In this document: positions 12,456-23,164 of the stretch, piece after piece
How the letters are laid out: each line of letters begins with the position of its first letter
Numbering within the stretch: the stretch's first letter is position 1
Assembly (NCBI GenBank): GCA_037783415.1
Contig: JAZGTN010000068.1
Location: 2,170,001-2,234,000, forward strand
Reading direction: 5' to 3'
Origin: Leptasterias polaris
Lineage: Eukaryota > Echinodermata > Asteroidea > Forcipulatida > Asteriidae
Length of the DNA stretch: 64,000 nucleotides
Made by a program: the position numbers and the translations under genes
Notes under the pieces: model-generated
What the model was told of the DNA's origin: nothing
The model's input: the letters and a program-made list of their open reading frames with translations, nothing else
Databases searched by the model: none

Positions 12456-14631
12456 CTAGAAATCTAGAGTTTGTGGACAAACTCAGGGTGTTCGGGTCGA
12501 ACGAAATAAAGTGACTGCGTAAATAAAAAATAGGGAAATTATTGTGTGAAGGTTTTTTTTGTAATTTTGCTGTGCTGACAGGCAAAATATTTATTTGTAC
12601 TTCTTGTTGATCTCTGTGCAAAATCATAGCATAAAGGTTGTCATATGAAACTTCAACTTCCGGTTTTGACAGGGAAAGGTCAAATGGGGTCACACTTTGT
12701 ACAAAGTATCTAGAATTGCCCAAGAGCTTTAAATTGTGTGTTTTGTTATTTTCAGTGAGATACAGCAACAAGCAAATGGTAATTTTTCACCTTTAAAAAC
12801 CTTGTAATTCGATACCTGATGACGTCATCATGACGCAATTCTTCGCATGCCGTTCTCATATTAAGGTTCAAGTGTATGCTAAGTTTCAAGTTTGTACAAC
12901 TTTTACTTTTTGAGAAATCTGCAAAAAACTAGAATTGCCCAAGAGCTTTAAATTATGTGTTTTGAACTGTTTTCAGCCTGCCGCTAGAGGGCGCTTTTGA
13001 ATTATGTGACGTAAACCAGACACTTGCCAGATCACAACATAGTTAAAAACTCAAAAAAAATTCACACTTTCAAGTTACTGGGCATTTCCGGTTTCAACCG
13101 GAAGTAGAGGTCATGTGAGGTCACGCGCATGACAAAAAATTAAGACCTATTTGACCTTAGTATGATCCCGCATAAAGCAACCGCCGGTCTCTTAAGTGTT
13201 ATTTGTTACAGACTTTCAAACATAAACAAATAAATAAGAGAATACGCTTGAGAAACATAATTTAAAGTTTGAGTGGCCAGGGCAAGGCTGCTTGCACATT
13301 AATATACTATCGTGCGTCATTTGTTGTCCTTTTTGGACCAGATGTAAATGTTAAAATGTTGTCATGTCTGTCCAAAAGTTGGAGCAAGGTTAATTCTACA
13401 ACCTGATATAAAAATTATCCTGAAATAGTAGTTTTAAAGAAATGAATAAGATAAGATATTAAGAAAATTTCAACTCAATACGTGAATCACACATTAAAAG
13501 CAGATCTGAGTTTGCCTACATGTATGACAAACTCGGGTTCATACCAACTGGTTTATGAATGAGCAGTTTTCAACAAGATCTTTCTTATCTGATCAAAAGT
13601 GCAAACATGTGGTTTAGGGTGTCATTGCCTGTGAGTTTACAGACAGAACCATCGACGAAATTTCACAGTTTCTTGTTTAAAATTTAAAGTATTGGGAAAG
13701 TGAGTTAAATGTTATCATTAAAGCAACTTTGAATCATAAAAATCGACCAAATATATCTCGAGAAATTGAATAAGAAACAATAGGACTTTCTCTCTGCTCT
13801 TCAGCATTTCGGTGATTTGACACCAGCAAGTAGCCTTGTGGGTTATGGATCACTGGCCTCGGGGAATTGGTTCCAGGGAGAATGTTTATAAAACAATTAC
13901 TTAACTGATAACAGCTGATAAGATTCACAGTGAAACTGGTGAATAGAATTCTGAGATTTTGGTAAATTGTGGGAAAATCACTTAATGTTCCGATTAGAAC
14001 TGGAAGTCAATCTCAAAATGATCTGTTCTTTGGAACATTTGTAGAACATTTAACAACCTATCCGATGATGTGTAGATTGTCAAAATCCGAATTATGGTTT
14101 TTGAGTTATGATTTTTACAAATATTAAACTTTGATTAAATGTAATTCAGTGCCCGATGACGTCATCATGACGTAATTAAGTATGTGTTGTCTTGATACTA
14201 AGGTTCAACTATCTGGTGAGTTTCAACATTCAATTCAATCTCAATCTTGAGTTATTCCATAGATAAGCTCGAAAGTTGTTTTTTGAAGGAAAAAAACGAA
14301 GGTGAACTTCGACCTAGGGTAACGACCTGGAAGATAAGGTCGTACGATTTTGGCGTTAACTTTTTAAATGTTGCCCCAGTCTTGATCTATGCGATGCCCA
14401 AGTATGAACATCATAGCTTTCATATTCGTTGAGATACAGCAAAAAGCAAATGGTCACTTTTCAACTTTAAAAACCTTGTAATTCGATACCTGATGACGTC
14501 ATCATGACGCAATTCTTCGCGTGCCGTCCTCATATTAAGGTTCAAGTGTATGCTAAGTTTCAAGTTTGTACACCTTTTACTTTTTGAGAAATCTTGTCGA
14601 GAAAGTTCAAAGAAAAGAAGAAGACGAAGAA
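12456..14631 (+). repeat. Tandem module B2 (2.2 kb)
   Basis: Opens CTAGAAATCTAG like the other B modules and is nearly identical to B1, B3 and B4. It directly abuts B3 head to tail at 14631/14632. Non-coding as far as can be seen. Confidence 0.85.
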
Positions 14632-16390
14632 CTAGAAATCTAGAGTTTGTGGACAAACTCAGGGTGTTCGGGTCGAACGAAATAAAGTGACTGCGTAAAT
14701 AAAAATAGGGAAATTATTGTGTGAAGGTTTTTTTTTGTAATTGTGCTGTGCTGACAGGCAAAATATTTATTTGTACTTCTTGTTGATCTCTGTGCAAAAT
14801 CATAGCATAAAGGTTGTCATATGAAACTTCAACTTCCGGTTTTGACAGGGAAAGGTCAAATGGGGTCACACTTTGTACAAAGTATCTAGAATTGCCCAAG
14901 AGCTTTAAATTGTGTGTTTTGTTATTTTCAGTGAGATACAGCAACAAGCAAATGGTCATTTTTCACCTTTAAAAACCTTGTAATTCGATACCTGATGACG
15001 TCATCATGACTTAATTCTTCGCGTGCCGTCCTCATATTAAGGTTCAAGTGTATGCTAAGTTTCAAGTTTGTACAACTTTTACTTTTTGAGAAATCTGCAA
15101 AAAACTAGAATTGCCTAAGAGCTTTAAATTATGTGTTTTGAACTGTTTTCAGCCTGCCGCTAGAGGGCGCTTTTGAATTATGTGATGTAAACCAGACACT
15201 TGCCAGATCACAACATAGTTAAAAACAACTCAAAAAAAATTCCCACTTTCAAGTTACTGGGCATTTCCGGTTTCGACCGGAAGTAGAGGTCATGTGAGGT
15301 CACGCGCATGACAAAAAATTAAGACCTATTTGACCTTAGTATGATCCCGCATAAAGCAACCGCCGGTCTCTTAAGTGTTATTTGTTACAGACTTTCAAAC
15401 ATAAACAAATAAATAAGAGATTACGCTTGAGAAACATAATTTTAAGTTTGAGTGGCCAGGGCAAGGCTGCTTGCACATTAATATACTATCGTGCGTCATT
15501 TGTTGTCCTTTTTGGACCAGATGTAAATGTCAAAATGTTGTCATGTCTGTCCAAAAGTTTCAGCAAGGTTAATTCTACAACCTGATATAAAAATTATCCT
15601 GAAATAGTAGTTTTAAAGAAATGAATAAGATAAGATATTAAGAAAATTTCAACTCAATACGTGAATCACACATTAAAAGCAGATCTGAGTTTGCCTACAT
15701 GTATGACCATGGTATGACAAACTCGGGTTCATACCAACTGGTTTGGGAATGAGCAGTTTTCAACAAGATCTTTCTTATCTGATCAAAAGTGCAAACATGT
15801 GGTTTAGGGTGTCATTGCCTGTGAGTTTACAGACAGAACCATCGACGAAATTTCACAGTTTCTTGTTTAAAATGTAAAGTATTGGGAAAGTGAGTTAAAT
15901 GTTATCATTAAAGCAACTTTGAATCATAAAAATCGACCAAATATATCTCGAGAAATTGAATAAGAAACAATAGGACTTTCTCTCTGCTCTTCAGCATTTC
16001 GGTGATTTGACACCAGCAAGTAGGCTTGTGGGTTATGGATCACTGGCCTTGGGGAATTGGTTCCAGGGAGAATGTTTATAAAACAATTACTTAACTGATA
16101 ACAGCTGATAAGATTCACAGTGAAACTGGTGAATAGAATTCTGAGATTTTTGTAAATTGTGGGAAAATCACTTAATGTTCCGATTGGAACTGGAAGTCAA
16201 TCTCAAAATGATCTGTTCTTTGAAGCATTTGTAGAACATTTAACAACCTATCCGATGATGTGTAGATTGTCAAAATCCGAATTATGGTTTTTGAGTTATG
16301 ATTTTTACAAATATTAAACTTTGATTAAATGTAATTCAGTGCCCGATGACGTCATCATGACGTAATTAAGTATGTGTCGTATTTGATAAG

Positions 16391-19300
16391 ATGGCTACTT
16401 GCTTGCAAGCTCTGTGTTTGGCTCTCCCATTTTTGATAAATGTTGCTGTCCATAGCCCTCTAAGTAGTGTAAATTTGATACCACATGAAAGATTAGTGGT
16501 TGCTGATCAGAATGGTTGTTTTTCTGATGGATTTGCTGCTGAGGAAGACAGATTATGTGGTGTTTTCCCATCAGAATTTCTTCAATTTCTGCCAGTCTTC
16601 AAAGCCAGTTGCATCATGCAGTACACACCTGGCCGATTCTATTGTCATGACCATGCCACCCTTTGTCCCCTCCTGCATTCAGTGGACTACAACAAGCTAC
16701 ATGTACCTGCCTGTGTGCATCCAATATGGCTGACCATCAAACTATCTATTGGAAACCACAGCTCATGTAGTAAGTTTGGCAAAGCTCCAGTTAACTATTA
16801 CCCAAACTCTACAGCTACATTCAATCTACCCCTTGCAATGTCTGGAGACATTGAAGTCAATCCTGGTCCTGTTAAGGACCCCTGTGGTAATTGTAGTCGC
16901 CCAGTTAAATCAAACCAAAGATCTCTTCTATGTGAAGATTGCAACCTGTATTGGCATCATAAGTGTATTCCTGAGATGACCATTACCCAGTACAACCTGC
17001 TCATCTCAAGTACAATTGACTGGTTCTGTCCAAGCTGTTTTACTGCATCACTGCCATTCTCATCATGCAGTGACACTTCACTCCAAGAAGCATTTGCCGA
17101 TTTGCCAAATTCCTCTCATCCGTCAGTTGACATTCCAAACAATCCAGCTTCGCTCTCTAGAAGACTTCCAAGTATCTCAGATAACACCCCATCACTCCCA
17201 ACCGCATCCCCTAGTCACCTATCTGGGCTGTTATTTAATGCCCGTAGTGTCCGAAACAAGGGTTTGGATCTTGCCACGTCTATCGCCTCTTCGACCCCGC
17301 CTGACATCCTGGCACTCACAGAGACTTGGCTCAAGGAGCATGATTCGGACGCCATCTTGGGACTCCCTGACGACTACTTGATCTTCCGCAAGGACCGTCC
17401 CTCTCGCGGTGGTGGCATCTTGACTGCAGTCAAAGCAAACATCCATCCTGTCCACCATGCCGAGTTTGACTCCCCTGAGCTTGAACTCTTGTGGGTGTCC
17501 TTATCCTGTCATCGTGGAAGATGTCTTCTTGGCACATTATATCGCCCTCCCTGCGCAACTACTTCGTTTTGGGATGATCTCAACGCCGTGGTCTCAAGAA
17601 TGGATCACTTTCTTCCCAAATTTGACTGTATTATTCTCATGGGAGATTTCAACATTGACTGTAATCCTGCAGTAGCCGACTCTCCGAACCGCTCTCATTT
17701 GTATGAATTTGCCGACTCGTTAAACCTATTTCAGCTTGTCACAGACATCACCCGTCCCCCATGTAGTGATGATACCATTTCTTCTGGGTCCACCATCGAT
17801 TTGGTCTTCAGTAGTTCTCCGCATAACTTCGTATCCGTTGAGACTGTTCCCAACCCTGTTACCAGCGATCATCTTGCCGTTCAGTTCGTCACTCGTCTGA
17901 ATACTTCTCCCCCGCATCCCTCTGTTGTTAGACAGTTTTTGTCTTACAATCCTGATTCCATCACTCATCTCAACGCTCTCCTCCAATATGCTCCCTGGGA
18001 TCTTGTTGTTGACAAAGATGACATCGACTCTTCATGGGAAGGTGTTTTGGATCTGATTAATGCTGCTGTCAAAGACGCCATTCCTGGTTCTATAAAGCGG
18101 ACAAGGAAAAGGAACAATTCTCCATGGGTTGATGCTGACCTGAAACATTTGTGCTCAGTAAAGCGTAAACTGTTTTCCAAGGCTAAGCGCTCTGGATCTC
18201 TTGCTGATTGGAACTCTTATAAACTTGTACGTAATCAGCTAAAATATTGCACTCGCAAGGCTTATAAACACTTTGTTAATAACATGTTTTCATCCAAGGA
18301 CAACAAAAAAAGTTTTTGGTCCTTTGTTCGTAGCAGGAAACGATCACCTACCCCATTGTCTTTTAAACATAATGCCCAAACACTAGTCAAACCTCATGAA
18401 ATAGCTTGTGCTTTTAATACTTATTTTGCTTCAGTTTTTTCTGCTGATGTCCCTGTTTGTCAAGACCCTCCCACATGTGATTTTCCCATTCCAGCTCTGT
18501 CTAGTGTTAACTTCTCAGTTGATGATATTCAGCGTACCTTATCTTCTTTACCTCTGGGGAAGGCTCCTGGGCCAGATGGAATCAGTGCTAAATTCTTGCG
18601 TAACACAGTTTCTACTATCTCTCCAGTTCTCTGTAGGATCTTCAATGATTCCATTGCCTGTGGACGCCTTCCCCGTGGTTGGAAGCTTGCCAATATTACC
18701 CCCGTGTTTAAAACTGGTGACCGTTCCCTTCTTAGTAACTATAGGCCTATTGCTCTCACTTCTCTCGTTAGCAAGATCATGGAGAGACTGTTATCTAATG
18801 TTGTTAAAGATCATTTAAATTCTAATTGTTTATTGTCTGATAAGCAGCATGGTTTTGTTCCTCACAAATCCTGTGTCACCCAACTTATGAATGTGTATCA
18901 TTCATGGGCTACCACTTTAGATAAGCGTAGTCCCCCAAGGATTGATGCAGTTTTCTTGGATATGAGTAAAGCTTTTGACCGTATGCCCCATCATATACTT
19001 GTACGTAAACTTGCTAGTAATTTTAACATCCGTGGCTCTCTCTGGAGTTGGATTAAAGATTTTCTGGTTGATCGTCAACAAAGAGTCACATTTGTAGGTA
19101 TGAACTCCTCATGGTCCGTAGTTAGCTCTGGTGTTCCTCAAGGTAGTGTTCTTGGGCCCCTGTTATTCAATTTATTCATCAATGATATATCTTACAACCT
19201 CAGTTCTAATTGTGTTCTTTTCGCTGATGATGTATTAATTTATCGTCCAATCCGTTCCTGTTTAGATGTAAGCTCCCTCCAGCATGACCTTGATGAGCTG

Positions 19301-20044
19301 AGCACTTGGAGTGTCTCCAATGGTATGACGTTCAACCCTACAAAGTCCAAAATCATGCATATTTCCCGTAAACACTCTCTCAACCCCCCTGTTTACACTC
19401 TTTCAGGTTTTCCCTTGCAACCCACAACCTCTGTCAAATACCTTGGAGTCACTCTGAATGCTCAGCTCTCTTGGACTAACCATATCAAGAATGTTGTTTC
19501 AAGTGCCAATAGAACATTGGGCCTCATTAAGACCATTGCTTTCAATTCTTCTGTTTCAGCCAAGTTCTGTCTTTATAAATCTCTAGTTCTCCCTATTTTA
19601 GAATATGGTATGCCAGCATGGCTCCCTCATACATCTCTCCAGACTCAGGCCCTTGAACGGGTACAAAAACGTGCTACTCGATTTATTCTTGGGCAGAGGA
19701 TGGGTGAGATGTCTTACCCCGATAGACTTAAGTCCCTTAATTGGTCGTCTCTGTCAATTCGTCGTAATTTTTCTGTTTTGTATTTTATCATTAAGTGTAA
19801 GTTTAACCTTATTCATTGTGATGTGGCTGGCATCATTTCTGTCAACCATAGATATCCTGACGTTCTCACCTTCAAACACCTGTATGCTAGAACCGATGCT
19901 TTGCATTTGTCTGCTCCTCATCTTTTCCCCAGACTTTGGTCTAGTTTACCAGAAAACATTCGTAATTCCCTACTGCTATTGCCCTTCCACAGCTTCCTCA
20001 AATCACTTAGATATTCTGTCTGCCAATCTCATGAATCAACTTGA
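16391..20044 (+). CDS. LINE polyprotein: signal peptide, 2A, PHD, endonuclease, RT
   Basis: A 1217-residue protein that should nick DNA and copy its own RNA into the genome. Order: hydrophobic signal-peptide-like start (residues 1-22), Cys-containing leader, a 2A-like motif GDIEVNPGP (152-160, predicted break G159/P160), a PHD zinc finger (C165, C168, C181, C184, H189, C192, C213, C216), an APE-type endonuclease (N283, E311, GDFN at 418-421, D470, SDH at 492-494), then reverse transcriptase (QGS loop near 917, FADD at 944-947) and a C-terminal region typical of CR1/L2-group elements. All key endonuclease and RT residues are present and no stop or frameshift is seen. The ATG context AAGATGGC suits initiation on a very short leader. 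In known 2A elements the ribosome releases the leader and continues, giving separate secreted and cytoplasmic products; that is inferred here. Exact clade within CR1/L2 is uncertain. Confidence 0.93.
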   Translation: MATCLQALCLALPFLINVAVHSPLSSVNLIPHERLVVADQNGCFSDGFAAEEDRLCGVFPSEFLQFLPVFKASCIMQYTPGRFYCHDHATLCPLLHSVDYNKLHVPACVHPIWLTIKLSIGNHSSCSKFGKAPVNYYPNSTATFNLPLAMSGDIEVNPGPVKDPCGNCSRPVKSNQRSLLCEDCNLYWHHKCIPEMTITQYNLLISSTIDWFCPSCFTASLPFSSCSDTSLQEAFADLPNSSHPSVDIPNNPASLSRRLPSISDNTPSLPTASPSHLSGLLFNARSVRNKGLDLATSIASSTPPDILALTETWLKEHDSDAILGLPDDYLIFRKDRPSRGGGILTAVKANIHPVHHAEFDSPELELLWVSLSCHRGRCLLGTLYRPPCATTSFWDDLNAVVSRMDHFLPKFDCIILMGDFNIDCNPAVADSPNRSHLYEFADSLNLFQLVTDITRPPCSDDTISSGSTIDLVFSSSPHNFVSVETVPNPVTSDHLAVQFVTRLNTSPPHPSVVRQFLSYNPDSITHLNALLQYAPWDLVVDKDDIDSSWEGVLDLINAAVKDAIPGSIKRTRKRNNSPWVDADLKHLCSVKRKLFSKAKRSGSLADWNSYKLVRNQLKYCTRKAYKHFVNNMFSSKDNKKSFWSFVRSRKRSPTPLSFKHNAQTLVKPHEIACAFNTYFASVFSADVPVCQDPPTCDFPIPALSSVNFSVDDIQRTLSSLPLGKAPGPDGISAKFLRNTVSTISPVLCRIFNDSIACGRLPRGWKLANITPVFKTGDRSLLSNYRPIALTSLVSKIMERLLSNVVKDHLNSNCLLSDKQHGFVPHKSCVTQLMNVYHSWATTLDKRSPPRIDAVFLDMSKAFDRMPHHILVRKLASNFNIRGSLWSWIKDFLVDRQQRVTFVGMNSSWSVVSSGVPQGSVLGPLLFNLFINDISYNLSSNCVLFADDVLIYRPIRSCLDVSSLQHDLDELSTWSVSNGMTFNPTKSKIMHISRKHSLNPPVYTLSGFPLQPTTSVKYLGVTLNAQLSWTNHIKNVVSSANRTLGLIKTIAFNSSVSAKFCLYKSLVLPILEYGMPAWLPHTSLQTQALERVQKRATRFILGQRMGEMSYPDRLKSLNWSSLSIRRNFSVLYFIIKCKFNLIHCDVAGIISVNHRYPDVLTFKHLYARTDALHLSAPHLFPRLWSSLPENIRNSLLLLPFHSFLKSLRYSVCQSHEST

Positions 20045-20529
20045 ATAGTTTTTATTATTTTTCTCAGTGTGGGCAGGGCTTTCTGTCCGTATTTTTGTAT
20101 TACTCTTTCTTACTTGTAAATTTTGTACTATTTTATTTGTTCTCATTTTTATTTATTTATACATGTATTATAATTCTCCGGGGAGGGGAGTGTGGCTCTA
20201 GTGTTGGGACTTGTTTGGGGTTTAGTCCACCCTTTTAATAGCCTGCTATAGCCCATTCACTTGTGCAATATTTTAAATCGTTTTTATTTAAATCGTTTTT
20301 ATTTATTAACAAGTTTATTTATTTATTTATTTACAAGTTTATTTATTTATTTATTTATATACATACTTCTTTATTTGTTTATCTTTACTTTTACTGTTAT
20401 TTTACTCATTTATTTTCGTTTTATAAATTAGTTATTTATTATTTATTTATTATTGGTTTTGTATTATTATCTGCTTTTATTATTGCGTGTACTATATTAT
20501 ATGTTTAAATCTATATTTATTTCATTGTG

Positions 20530-20606
20530 TACCCCAGATGTGGGGCAACAGATCTACGGATCATAGTATGTATTTGCTTTTGTTGTCCCTTGCCCATCTC
20601 GGGGTA
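20530..20606 (+). other. Inverted repeat in LINE 3' UTR
   Basis: TACCCCAGATGTGGGGCAA (from 20530) is nearly the reverse complement of TTGCCCATCTCGGGGTA (20590-20606), giving a stem of about 17 pairs near the 3' end, 45 bases before the TAA tail. In CR1/L2-type LINEs, 3' stem-loops are commonly where the encoded RT recognises its RNA. That role is inferred here. Confidence 0.6.
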
Positions 20607-21114
20607 TATTGTCTTGTATTTTGTTTTGTACTGTTATGGCAAATAAAATAATAATAATAATAATAATACTAAGGTTCAACTATCTGGTGAGTTTCAACAT
20701 TCAATTCAATCTCAATCTTGAGTTATTCCATAGATAAGCTCGAAAGTTGTTTTTTGAAGGAAAAAAAACGAAGGTGAACTTCGACCTAGGGTAACGACCT
20801 GGAAGATAAGGTCGTACGATTTTGGCGTTAACTTTTCAAATGTTGCCCCAGTCTTGATCTATGTGATGCCCAAGTATAAACATCATAGCTTTCATATTCG
20901 TTGAGATACAGCAAAAAGCAAATGGTCACTTTTCAACTTTAAAAACCTTGTAATTCGATACCTGATGACGTCATCATGACGCAAATCTTCGCGTGCCGTC
21001 CACATATTAAGGTTCAAGTGTATGCTAAGTTTCAAGTTTGTACACCTTTTACTTTTTGAGAAATCTGCAAGAGAAAGTTCAGGGAAAAGAAGAACAGGAA
21101 GAAAAAAAAAAAAA

Positions 21115-23164
21115 CTAGAAATCTAGAGTTTGTGGACAAACTCAGGGTGTTCGGGTCGAACGAAATAAAGTGACTGCGTAAATAAAAATAGGGAAATTAT
21201 TGTGTGAAGGTTTTTTTTGTAATTGTGCTGTGCTGACAGGCAAAATATTTATTTGTACCTCTTGTTGATCTCTGTGCAAAATCAATGTCATATGAAACTT
21301 CAACTTCCGGTTTTGACAGGGAAAGGTCAAATGGGGTCACACTTTGTACAAAGTATCTAGAATTGCCCAAGAGCTTTAAATTGTGTGTTTTGAACTGTTT
21401 TCAGCCTGCCGCTTTTGAATTAGGTGACGTAAACCAGACACTTGCCAGATCACAACATAGTTAAAAACAACTCAAAAGAAATTCCCACTTTCAAGTTACT
21501 GGGCATTTCCGGTTTCGACCGGAAGTAGAGGTCATGTGAGGTCACGCGCATGACAAAAAATTAAGACCTATTTGACCTTAGTATGATCCCGCATAAAACA
21601 ACCGCCGGTCTCTTAAGTGTTATTTGTTACAGACTTTCAAACATAAACAAATAAATAAGAGAATACGCTTGAGAAACATAATTTAAAGTTTGAGTGGCCA
21701 GGGCAAGGCTGCTTGCACATTAATGTACTATCGTGCGTCATTTGTTGTCCTTTTTGGACCAGATGTAAATGTCAAAATGTTGTCATGTCTGTCCAAAAGT
21801 TTGAGCAAGGTTAATTCTACAACCTGATATAAAAATTATCCTGAAATAGTAGTTTTAAAGAAATGAATAAGATAAGATATTAAGAAAATTTCAACTCAAT
21901 ACGTGAATCACACATTAAAAGCAGATCTGAGTTTGCCTACATGTATGACAAACTCGGGTTCATACCAACTGGTTTGGGAATGAGCAGTTTTCAACAAGAT
22001 CTTTCTTATCTGATCAAAAGTGCAAACATGTGGTTTAGGGTGTCATTGCCTGTGAGTTTACAGACAGAACCATCGACGAAATTTCACAGTTTCTTGTTTA
22101 AAATGTGAAGTATTGGGAAAGTGAGTTAAATGTTATCATTAAAGCAACTTTGAATCATAAAAATCGACCAAATATATCTCGAGAAATTGAATAAGAAACA
22201 ATAGGACTTTCTCTCTGCTCTTCAGCATTTCGGTGATTTGACACCAGCAAGTAGGCTTGTGGGTTATGGATCACTGGCCTTGGGGAATTGGTTCCAGGGA
22301 GAATGTTTATAAAACAATTACTTAACTGATAACAGCTGATAAGATTCACAGTGAAACTGGTGAATAGAATTCTGACATTTTGGTAAATTGTGGGAAAATC
22401 ACTTAATGTTCCGATTGGAACTGGAAGTCAATCTCAAAATGATCTGTTCTTTGAAGCATTTGTAGAACATTTAACAACCTATCCGATGATGTGTAGATTG
22501 TCAAAATCCAAATTATGGTTTTTGAGTTATGATTTTTACAAATATTAAACTTTGATTAATTGTAATTCAGTGCCCGATGACGTCATCATGACGTAATTAA
22601 GTATGTGTTGTCTTGATACTAAGGTTCAACTATCTGGTGAGTTTCAACATTCAATTCAATCTCAATCTTGAGTTATTCCATAGATAAGCTCGAAAGTTGT
22701 TTTTTGAAGGAAAAAAACCGAAGGTGAACTTTGACCTAACGTAACGACCTGGAAGATAAGGTCGTACGATTTTGGCGTTAACTTTTCAAATGTTGCCCCA
22801 GTCTTGATCTATGCGATGCCCAAGTATGAACATCATAGCTTTCCTATTCGTTGAGATACAGCAAAAAGCAAATGGTCACTTTTCAACTTTAAAAACCTTG
22901 TAATTCGATACCTGATGACGTCATCATGACGCAATTCTTCGCGTGCCGTCCTCATATTAAGGTTCAAGTGTATGCTAAGTTTCAAGTTTGTACACCTTTT
23001 ACTTTTTGAGAAATCTTGTAGAGAAAGTTCAAAGAAAAGAAGAACAGGAAGAAAAAAAAAAAACTTAACAATAACAATAGGTTTTCGGCGGATCGCCGAA
23101 CACCTAAAAAACTTAACAATAACAATAGGTTTTCGGCTGCTAGGCCGAACACCTAAAAAAAAAA
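21115..23164 (+). repeat. Tandem module B4 (2.05 kb)
   Basis: Opens CTAGAAATCTAG. It is shorter than other B modules because of a deletion near 21290-21420 that removes the extra TGACGTCA segment. It has two junction hairpins at its right end. Confidence 0.85.
23079..23154. repeat. Two-hairpin cluster at the B4/C2 junction
   Basis: Hairpins at 23079-23105 (TTCGGCG / CGCCGAA core, 3-base loop) and 23127-23154 (TTCGGC / GCCGAA core). Outer arms AGGTTT and ACACCT are as in the other clusters, with the same single mismatch. They sit exactly between the purine-rich end of B4 and the CTAGA edge of C2. Confidence 0.88.

Larger units (their letters stand above)
16389..20667 (+). mobile_element. Intact CR1-group LINE with 2A leader
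   Basis: A complete-looking non-LTR retrotransposon in module B3. It has one open reading frame (16391-20044), a 3' UTR of about 0.6 kb with ATTT-rich tracts, a stem-loop, and a (TAA)n tail at about 20650-20667. The left junction is only 2-5 bases upstream of the start codon. The target sequence of intact modules resumes directly after the tail, with only about 3 bases of possible duplication (ATA). The open frame and clean junctions suggest a recent insertion. Confidence 0.9.
14632..21114 (+). repeat. Tandem module B3, split by a LINE
   Basis: The left part (14632 to about 16388) and right part (about 20668-21114) join into one B module of about 2.2 kb once the 4.3-kb LINE is removed. The break lies in a stretch that reads TTGATACTAAGG in intact modules. 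The interruption shows that the array existed before this LINE arrived. Confidence 0.85.

Noticed and set aside
20263..20508. 81-codon frame after the LINE
   Set aside because: Low-complexity ATTT repeat of the 3' UTR.
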